A program made the position numbers and the translations under genes. Under the pieces are notes generated by a model that was given only the letters and a program-made list of their open reading frames with translations, was not told the DNA's origin and made no database searches. Below, one piece after another: positions 1 through 5,487 of a DNA stretch of 5,487 nt. Source of the stretch: DATKEK01 sp035512195 (GTDB lineage Bacteria > Pseudomonadota > Gammaproteobacteria > Burkholderiales > Eutrophovitaceae); contig DATKEK010000292.1 in the NCBI GenBank assembly GCA_035512195.1, positions 1 to 5,487 of the forward strand, written 5' to 3'. Each line of letters opens with the position of its first letter. The first letter of the stretch is position 1.

Positions 1-1809
1 CTGGCTGGCCCCATCACATTCTCGATGAACGAGGAACGCCGCGTGCTCCTTCTTGAACTTCCCCGCGCGGTCAGCCCAGTCCTGCTTGATGGTGTTGAAG
101 AACTCCGAACTATGGGTCGAAACGAAGAGTTGCCGGCAGGCTTTCAGGGTCGTAATGAGTAGATAGGCCACGTCATAGATGTGATTGGCATCAAGGCTGC
201 AGATTGGATCGTCGATGAAAACGATTTGGTCCTCAAGCCGTTTCCCATTCTGCCCCAGGCTGACGAGGAAGTACGCCAGCGAGAGAGCCGTCCTCTCGCC
301 GTCGCTCATGTTGGTGGCCGGCTGTCCTTCCCGGTTGAATCGGATCCGGTTGTCCTGCGCTTGCTCCACCGAGATACGAGGACCCAATAGCCGCTTGATG
401 AGGTCATTGATCTGATTCGCCGCCACCGAGCTGCGTTGCAGTTCTGCGTGTGCCGCCTCCGATTGCCCCTTGATCTTCTGGCCGACCTTCTGCACTCGGT
501 CCAGGATCGCGCCCGCCCGACCGAGTGTCTCGATCGCCTCCGAAGCTCCTGGGTCGATCAAGTACCTGACGGCGAAGTGCGCCTTGGCCCTGTCAGCCGC
601 GCCCCGCCGGGTAGCGCTCAGCTCTTCGCATGCCCGATCATGCTCGTCTTTCGCCTGGTGCAGATCAGCAAGGACTGCTTTCAGCTCAGACGCACGATCC
701 TCGACCGGGTCTGCAGAGAACACGGCATCCATGTTGATCAGCTTCTCTCGAAGCAGTCCTGCCCAGGTGGATCGATTTTCCTTCTCTCGAGCGCTCCAAG
801 CCTCCAGCCGGCGCAGGGCGTCGTTGAACTTTGGCCGCACGCCGGGCACCCATTCTTTCTCATGCGGGAAGTTGGGCAACTCCCTTGGCTGCTCCAGCCG
901 CTCGATAGCGGACTGGATGGCCGCATGCTGGTGGCGATACTCGTCAGAAAAGTGCCTGGCATATGTCGCCAACACCTGCGACGCGTCGCCTCCGCAGAAG
1001 GCACAGGTGGAGGTGTGCTCGTGGAACGACAGGCCCCTGCGTACCCATTCGCTCAGTGCCGGGTCGTCCGCCAGCCGCTTGATCGCGTTCTGCTGGGGCG
1101 TCTCCTTCAACAGTTGCACGACCTTATTGACCCCGGGAGACTGAGGCGCCGCCACTGCGGGCAAGCTGCGGAAAGGCATGAACTCGCTCTGATCCCTTGC
1201 TTGCGCCACGACCGTCTGCAGCGCGGCTTCGTCGAGCAGATGCTCCGCGGGGCTGGCCAGGCGCTGCGCGAGTCCTTTGAGGTTTGGCGCCCTGAAATCG
1301 CGGACACCCAACATCGTTCCGCAATCTCGGGCCAAACCAGTCGCCGCCTTCTCTCGGGCCCCGTTGGCTTCGCTCTGCGCCTTCTGGACCTCCCGATACA
1401 TCTTCGCCAAACGATCGCGTCGCCGCGTTAACGACGCGATGCGGCTACTCAGCCGGATGTTCTCCTGGCCGACGATGAACAGTGCGGGTGCATGCGTGTA
1501 GTCATCCCTCTGCAGGTTGTCGTCGATGAAGTCGCGATTGAAGATCCGAACGGTAATCCGACCACGATCCTGTTCCTTCGAACTGTCCAGGATTTCTTGC
1601 CCGACGTATACGCGAACGCGGGCACCGGCCGGCAGCCGTGTAGAGCTGGATCCTGTGAACAACCCGATGACACGAGATAGGGTGGTCTTCCCGGATGCGT
1701 TCCAGCCGTAAATCAGGTTATAGCGCTCGAAGTCTGGGGCAGAACTCGCTCGCCCGTCGTAACCGCTCCACACCGCCGCGCTTGCAACACGCTCAATTCG
1801 TCGAAACAT
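1..1809 (-). CDS. AAA_13-type (PrrC/RloC-like) ATPase with zinc-hook-like CxxC, 3' end cut by window
   Basis: Partial gene: 603 codons with no stop before the left edge. Numbering from ATG at 1809, the protein shows Walker A GWNASGKTT (35-43), the family-like stretch VRIFNRDFIDDN (87-98) and FIVGQEN (111-117), CAFC (269-272), INDLIKRLLG (467-476), ABC-type signature MSDGERTALS (501-510), Walker B plus D-loop QIVFIDDPICSLD (528-540) and H-loop STHSSEFF (564-571). This order, with a CxxC between charged, probably helical segments (about 124-160 and 284-475), matches the AAA_13 family that contains the anticodon nucleases PrrC and RloC. Zinc-hook members use CxxC for dimerisation. An Asp after the Walker B Asp (DDP) is normal there. 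The nuclease or other effector region should follow the H-loop and is outside the window, so tRNA cleavage is unproven. I prefer ATG 1809 because a purine-rich ribosome binding site precedes it; an in-frame ATG at 1827 would add six residues. Likely role: cytoplasmic defence ATPase (inference). Confidence 0.9.
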   Translation of the reverse strand, partial: MFRRIERVASAAVWSGYDGRASSAPDFERYNLIYGWNASGKTTLSRVIGLFTGSSSTRLPAGARVRVYVGQEILDSSKEQDRGRITVRIFNRDFIDDNLQRDDYTHAPALFIVGQENIRLSSRIASLTRRRDRLAKMYREVQKAQSEANGAREKAATGLARDCGTMLGVRDFRAPNLKGLAQRLASPAEHLLDEAALQTVVAQARDQSEFMPFRSLPAVAAPQSPGVNKVVQLLKETPQQNAIKRLADDPALSEWVRRGLSFHEHTSTCAFCGGDASQVLATYARHFSDEYRHQHAAIQSAIERLEQPRELPNFPHEKEWVPGVRPKFNDALRRLEAWSAREKENRSTWAGLLREKLINMDAVFSADPVEDRASELKAVLADLHQAKDEHDRACEELSATRRGAADRAKAHFAVRYLIDPGASEAIETLGRAGAILDRVQKVGQKIKGQSEAAHAELQRSSVAANQINDLIKRLLGPRISVEQAQDNRIRFNREGQPATNMSDGERTALSLAYFLVSLGQNGKRLEDQIVFIDDPICSLDANHIYDVAYLLITTLKACRQLFVSTHSSEFFNTIKQDWADRAGKFKKEHAAFLVHRECDGASQ

Positions 1810-1913
1810 GCTTCCCCTTTCAAGCATGGCTTGTTAGGACAGCCTACCTTTATCGGAACTCTGCAGTGCGTCCTGCCTTCGGTGCAGTCACTCTAGGGCC
1901 GGTCAGTGTCCCC
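1810..1913. other. Intergenic gap between peptidase and ATPase
   Basis: These 104 bases separate the TAA stop of the peptidase from the ATG of the ATPase, both on the minus strand. Apart from the ribosome binding site at 1811-1820, I see no GC-rich hairpin followed by a T tract on the minus strand, and no convincing -35/-10 pair. Whether the ATPase is read through from the peptidase or has its own promoter is therefore open. Confidence 0.5.
1811..1820 (-). promoter_or_regulatory. Ribosome binding site of the AAA_13 ATPase
   Basis: On the minus strand the bases AAAGGGGAAG end one base before ATG 1809. The AAGG/GGGG core sits about 4 to 5 bases upstream, a slightly short but workable Shine-Dalgarno spacing. 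It decides the start: the alternative in-frame ATG at 1827 would place this purine tract inside the coding region and has no comparable tract of its own. Confidence 0.6.
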
Positions 1914-3245
1914 TTAGGGTCGAAAGCGGAACTCCGTGATCAGCGGCCCGTCGATCCATTCGGCAAAGAAGTCAGTGAGGTCACGGCCAGCCGCCGCCGT
2001 AATTGCAGCCTTGAAGTCGTCGGTGTCCACCGAGCGGCCGGCATGCTTGCGTGTGTACCTGCGGATGCCCCGCCAGAAGGCGTCTTCGCCCATCTCAAGT
2101 CGGAGTAGGTGCAGCACGTAGGCGCCCTTCTGGTACACGACCGCACGGTCATCAGCGGACGGTTTCGACCAGGTCGCATAGACCAGCGAACGGTCGGTGC
2201 CGGCGGCCTTCAGCTTCTCCCAGCGGCTCTTCCACTTCTCCACCTGCCCCGCGTATTCCGACGCGCCGTGGCGATGTCCAAGGTAGACCGCACTCATGAA
2301 CGTTGCGAAACCCTCATTGAGCCAGAAGTGGCCCCAGTCGCTGCAGGTTACGGAAACGCCCCACCACTGGTGCGCGATCTCGTGGGCGATCAGCCCCTCG
2401 GCGGTCGAGTCCTCCAGGACGGTCCTTCCGTACTGCTCCGACAGCAACGCCAATCCCGCGGCCTCCTGGCCGATGGTCCTCGTGACAAGCACCTGCGTGT
2501 AATCGCCCTTGAATGCAGTACCGGCGTGACGCTCGAAGAAACGGATCATGTCGCCGGTGTTCGCGAACACCTGCCGGAGCTCGTCAGTACCCATGTCGGT
2601 GGAGAGGAAGCGCAGGCGCGTGCCCGCGGACGCGTCGCGTGCCTCGGTGTAGCGGCCGGCCGCGAAGCCGTACGTGAAGCTGGGCGCCGGCGTCGTCAGT
2701 CGCCAGCGGTGGGCGACTCGCCCGTCGCCCGTGCGCCTGCGGCCCGCAGAACGTCCTGTCGCCGCCACGACGAAGTCGAAAGGCAGCACGATCTCGAGGT
2801 CCAGCGTCGCCCGCTCCGAGGGCGCGTCGACGCTGACCAGCCATTGGCTCGTCGAAAAAATCGTGTAAATCTCGTTCCGATCCGGATGGAACTCCAGGCC
2901 CAGACGCGGCGCACCGTGGTAGCGCACCTGCAACGTCGATCGGCGGGTCAGGCGCCTGGGCAGGGCGATCCGGAGCTTCGAACCATCGCGCACGAAAGAC
3001 ACGGGACTTTCCTTCAACTCGACACTGTCGATCTTCAGCTCGCCCGCGTCGAAGACAGCTTCCTTCGCGTCCCCGACGAAGGCGATGGACACGACCCCCC
3101 GAACCGTGCGGGTGGCCAGATCAGGCTCGACGCGGGCCTGATAGTGCTCCACGTCGATCACCGGCTCATCTGCGGTGGCGGCGAACGGCATGCACCCGAC
3201 CGCTGTGGCGAGCAGGTACACAAAGGCGCGCCGTGCGCTGCTCAT
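1914..3245 (-). CDS. Secreted M1-family zinc metallopeptidase (aminopeptidase N-like)
   Basis: Predicted 443-residue zinc peptidase exported to the periplasm or beyond. Residues 1-25 form a signal peptide: positive SSARR, a hydrophobic core at 8-17, and a probable cut after ATA before DEP. An N-terminal beta-rich domain covers about 28-200. The catalytic domain has HEIAH at 288-292 and Glu311 in LNEGFATF, giving the M1 zinc site HExxH-18-E. Tyr371 in VVYQKGAYVLHLL fits the transition-state tyrosine. Where classical aminopeptidases have GAMEN, this protein reads IGQEA (258-262); the amine-binding Glu261 is kept but the rest differs, so strict aminopeptidase activity is uncertain. At 443 residues it is about half the length of aminopeptidase N and lacks the large C-terminal helical domain; it ends in FFAEWIDGPLITEFRFRP. 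The start at 3245 gives a canonical signal peptide but has no obvious ribosome binding site. ATG 3281, preceded by AGGG, would add 12 residues. Cys18 could be a poor lipobox (AVGC). It lies 208 bp downstream of the receptor gene on the same strand. Confidence 0.92.
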   Translation of the reverse strand: MSSARRAFVYLLATAVGCMPFAATADEPVIDVEHYQARVEPDLATRTVRGVVSIAFVGDAKEAVFDAGELKIDSVELKESPVSFVRDGSKLRIALPRRLTRRSTLQVRYHGAPRLGLEFHPDRNEIYTIFSTSQWLVSVDAPSERATLDLEIVLPFDFVVAATGRSAGRRRTGDGRVAHRWRLTTPAPSFTYGFAAGRYTEARDASAGTRLRFLSTDMGTDELRQVFANTGDMIRFFERHAGTAFKGDYTQVLVTRTIGQEAAGLALLSEQYGRTVLEDSTAEGLIAHEIAHQWWGVSVTCSDWGHFWLNEGFATFMSAVYLGHRHGASEYAGQVEKWKSRWEKLKAAGTDRSLVYATWSKPSADDRAVVYQKGAYVLHLLRLEMGEDAFWRGIRRYTRKHAGRSVDTDDFKAAITAAAGRDLTDFFAEWIDGPLITEFRFRP

Positions 3246-3453
3246 GAAACGGTGGCCACGGGTCGAAACATCCAGGTCCATCCGAAATCGCCCTGTTGAT
3301 AGGGGTCCCCGTCCAGGACAGCGCAACCACAGTGAGTGCTGCGATCGTGGCGAAGCCCAGCATGAATGAAGCGCTCGCTTTCGGGCAGAAGTTCGCCATG
3401 AGGCCCAGCGCAGGCCCGGCCGCTGCCGCCCAGTACCCATGCCGATGGGCGAC
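3246..3453 (-). other. Gap between receptor and peptidase with a doubtful membrane-like open stretch
   Basis: After the receptor TGA, the same minus-strand frame stays open for 95 codons to a stop at 3168-3166. From ATG 3399 it would encode a 77-residue peptide whose residues 11-29 are hydrophobic (SFMLGFATIAALTVVALSW), like one membrane segment. Its tail overlaps the peptidase signal-peptide region in another frame and looks non-coding. There is no ribosome binding site before ATG 3399. A second frame runs from GTG 3457, overlapping the receptor stop, to TGA 3244-3242, overlapping the peptidase ATG; its translation, rich in His, Cys and Arg, does not look like a protein. I recognise neither. 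The stretch may be a gene remnant, a small membrane protein, or simply leader sequence for the peptidase. Confidence 0.3.
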
Positions 3454-5487
3454 TCACAGCTGCAGTTCCCAAGCCAGTCGGAACCTCGGATGCGACGTCC
3501 TGTTGCGTTCCATGGTGAGCCGGCCTTGATCTGTCTGGTACGTAACGATGCTGGCGTCGTCGCGCGAAAATGCATCGGCCACGCTGATGCGCAAAGTTGA
3601 TCGCGACGAAATCCGTCTGCGCACATACAGATCAAGATCGCCCTTCGGTGACGATCGCCGGACTTCAAAAGCGTTTGCCTGTACGGCGCCGCCGCTGCGG
3701 TAGCCGAAACTGCCGCCGCCCGACCACGGCCCATCACCTGTCCAGTCTGCCGCCGCCGTCGCGATGAAGGCAGGCTGGCCTGGGATTCTGTCGTCGGGCC
3801 CTGGAACGCCATCGACCGACGACCAATGGCGGCCCGCACTGAACCGGAGTTCGAAATCGGGTGCCTCGACCCACCACCTGCGCAACGGCGATCGCGCTTC
3901 GAACTCGACGCCAAGGACTCGCGCGCGCCCGCTGTTGACGGGCGTACTGACCCAACGCCCGTGTATCTGGCGTGTTTCATCCAGGATCAGGTGATCGATG
4001 TCCTTGGCGTACATACCAATGCTGACGAGTGCGTTCCTGTCCCAGAACCGCTCATAGGCCAGGTCGAGCCCCAGCGCGAGTTCGGGCCGCAATCCGGGAT
4101 TGCCCCGATGGTCCGGGTTGAGCGGTCGGTTGTTCGTGGATGTGTACGGCCGCGCACTAAGCGCGCGTGGACTTGGGGCGCGGTACGTGCGCCCAATGCC
4201 GACGCGCAGTCGGTCGTCAGCCGCGCTCGGCGGCTTCCACAGGGACTGCACGATGGGCGAGAAGATGGACCAGGCGGCCTGCGAATCGCCGGTTCCGCTT
4301 CCCTCGGTCATGGTGTCGATTCGTTCCCATCGCCCACCCAGGTAGAGCGCCCAGCCAGGCAGGACGCTCCAGTCGTCCTGCACGAAGGCCGCCATTCGCC
4401 TGACTCGTGTATCGAACGACAGATCGCTCACGGTGCGCGGATGGTCCCCAAGTGCCGCGAGCGTCTGGCTGCGCTGCTCGTATCGTCGATCATCGCTTGC
4501 GTCCCAGCCCAGCTCGACGGTGTGGGCCCCTCGGGCAGGAAACGCATGCTTGCCAGTGGTGGCAGTGTTGACGACGCGCAGCCGAGCGTCGGTGACGTCA
4601 TCGAGGTTCAGCGCATTCTCCAGGTCATAGCCTCGCTCACGAAACCGGAATTGCTCGCGGTTTCCACCGATGCTGACCTTGGCGGTCAGTGTCCCGGCGT
4701 GCTCGAAGGGCTGGGTCCAAGTAGCGTCCGTTCGCAGTTGGGCGACCTCGATGCCGGTGAACTGGCGATATCGCACATGCTCCAGCCCTTCTCCCAACTG
4801 CGTATCCCAGCGGATGTTGGCGTGCTTGTCGTAAGAGCTGGCATCGAAGAACACGTTGAGGGCGGCTGACGCACCGCTGACCAGTGTGCGGTTTAGACCG
4901 GACGACACCGCAAGGCTATCGCGGTGCCCTTCCACATGCAGCGCAGTCGAGCGCAGAAGACTGCTTTGGCCAGCGGGACCGACACCCGTTTCGGTGCCCG
5001 CTTCCTCTACCAGGAACTCGCGACGGCCAGCCGCAATGGCCAGCCGATGGCCTCCGTACTCAGCGCGCCTGGAGCGTGTCCAGCTGGCAGTAGGCTGCCA
5101 CTGCCCATTGTTAGATCCGAGTCCGATCGCCAGTTCCTCGGTATCGGTTCGTGCTGACTTTTCCAGGATGATGTTGATCGTGCCTGCGATCGCCTCGCCA
5201 CGCAGATCCGCGGTGGTAGTGCGCAGGATATCCACGCGCTCTACCAGCGCGGGCGACAGAGCGCCGATGTCGAACCCAGCCGGTGCTGGCTGGCCATCGA
5301 GCAGGATCTGTGTGTAGCCCCCGGCGAGTCCGCGCAGCGAGATCGTCCCGCCGCCACCGGGCGCTCCCTCGCTGACGACTACGCCGGGTTGACGCTTGAG
5401 GGCATCCGCCAGGCGGGTATCGCCGAACCGTGTCAACTGGGCACGGCCGACGGTGGTACGCGCGGCGGTGTCCTCCTTGCGTGCATC
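3454..5487 (-). CDS. TonB-dependent outer-membrane receptor, 5' end cut by window
   Basis: Partial gene: 677 residues are visible, open to the right edge and ending at TGA 3456-3454. The protein is a ligand-gated outer-membrane channel powered by TonB-ExbB-ExbD. In visible numbering, the plug domain covers about 1-110: LADALKRQPGVVV (26-38), TISLRGLAGGYTQILLDGQP (48-67), ALVERVDILR (80-89) and GEAIAGTINIIL (97-108). The usual GPSA after the VDILR segment is replaced by TTTADLRG. The remaining roughly 567 residues alternate aromatic and polar strands with long loops, consistent with a 22-strand barrel, including RVGIGRTYRAPSPRALSARP and LDLAYERFWDRNALVSIGMY. The protein ends in FRLAWELQL, a final beta strand whose last residue is Leu rather than the usual aromatic. 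The signal peptide and TonB box lie outside. The TTG at 5436 is not the start, because plug-like sequence (RTTVGRAQ) continues upstream of it. The ligand is unknown: siderophores, cobalamin, sugars or peptides are all possible. The same-strand neighbour is a secreted peptidase. Confidence 0.92.
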   Translation of the reverse strand, partial: DARKEDTAARTTVGRAQLTRFGDTRLADALKRQPGVVVSEGAPGGGGTISLRGLAGGYTQILLDGQPAPAGFDIGALSPALVERVDILRTTTADLRGEAIAGTINIILEKSARTDTEELAIGLGSNNGQWQPTASWTRSRRAEYGGHRLAIAAGRREFLVEEAGTETGVGPAGQSSLLRSTALHVEGHRDSLAVSSGLNRTLVSGASAALNVFFDASSYDKHANIRWDTQLGEGLEHVRYRQFTGIEVAQLRTDATWTQPFEHAGTLTAKVSIGGNREQFRFRERGYDLENALNLDDVTDARLRVVNTATTGKHAFPARGAHTVELGWDASDDRRYEQRSQTLAALGDHPRTVSDLSFDTRVRRMAAFVQDDWSVLPGWALYLGGRWERIDTMTEGSGTGDSQAAWSIFSPIVQSLWKPPSAADDRLRVGIGRTYRAPSPRALSARPYTSTNNRPLNPDHRGNPGLRPELALGLDLAYERFWDRNALVSIGMYAKDIDHLILDETRQIHGRWVSTPVNSGRARVLGVEFEARSPLRRWWVEAPDFELRFSAGRHWSSVDGVPGPDDRIPGQPAFIATAAADWTGDGPWSGGGSFGYRSGGAVQANAFEVRRSSPKGDLDLYVRRRISSRSTLRISVADAFSRDDASIVTYQTDQGRLTMERNRTSHPRFRLAWELQL

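Noticed and set aside
436..1431. Long plus-strand open frame of 331 codons
   Set aside because: It is antisense to the ATPase, whose motifs are unambiguous. The translation has no recognisable motifs, and long antisense frames are expected in GC-rich genes.
1861..1887. Inverted repeat CTGCA with 17-base spacing as a possible terminator
   Set aside because: The arms are only five bases, the loop is long, and no T tract follows on the minus strand. This is expected by chance.
2109..3299. Long plus-strand open frame of 396 codons
   Set aside because: It is antisense to the M1 peptidase, has composition typical of a mirror frame (many Arg, His and Gly), and shows no domain pattern.
3246..3980. 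Upstream extension of the peptidase frame to an ATG at 3980, giving 688 residues
   Set aside because: The extra 245 codons overlap the end of the receptor gene in another frame, read as low-complexity Arg/Ser-rich sequence, and would bury a clear signal peptide at residue 246.
3826..4869. Long plus-strand open frame of 347 codons
   Set aside because: It is antisense to the receptor barrel region, has no recognisable motifs, and the receptor reading is secure.
5434..5436. TTG at 5436 as start of the receptor
   Set aside because: The frame is open to the window edge, and the upstream residues (RTTVGRAQ) fit the beginning of a plug domain. A start here would also leave no signal peptide.

Overview
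The window looks like a chromosomal stretch from a Gram-negative, GC-rich bacterium. A TonB-dependent outer-membrane receptor and a secreted peptidase require an outer membrane and periplasm, and codon third positions are mostly G or C. A proteobacterium is the natural reading, but I cannot name the genus. Everything I can support as a gene lies on the minus strand, so the window reads from right to left in transcription order.

Layout in transcription order: (1) 5487-3454 is a TonB-dependent receptor whose start lies beyond the right edge; most of the plug and the whole beta-barrel are present. (2) 3453-3246 is a 208-bp gap containing a membrane-like open stretch of doubtful status. (3) 3245-1914 is a compact, exported M1-family zinc metallopeptidase with a complete catalytic set. 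(4) 1913-1810 is a 104-bp gap with no convincing terminator or promoter, but with a good ribosome binding site at its end. (5) 1809-1 is a large ATPase of the PrrC/RloC-like AAA_13 type, with a CxxC zinc-hook-like motif between its two ATPase halves. Its C-terminus runs off the left edge.

How they may work together: the receptor and peptidase form a plausible envelope pair, with ligand uptake across the outer membrane and peptide cleavage in the periplasm. This rests on adjacency only. The ATPase looks unrelated to that function. Its family includes anticodon nucleases and other anti-phage ATPases, it has its own ribosome binding site, and hand-counted samples of its codons have lower third-position GC than samples of the peptidase. 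It is therefore a candidate horizontally acquired defence gene. Its effector identity depends on the C-terminal part outside this window. I see no RNA genes, CRISPR arrays, insertion sequences or clear repeats.
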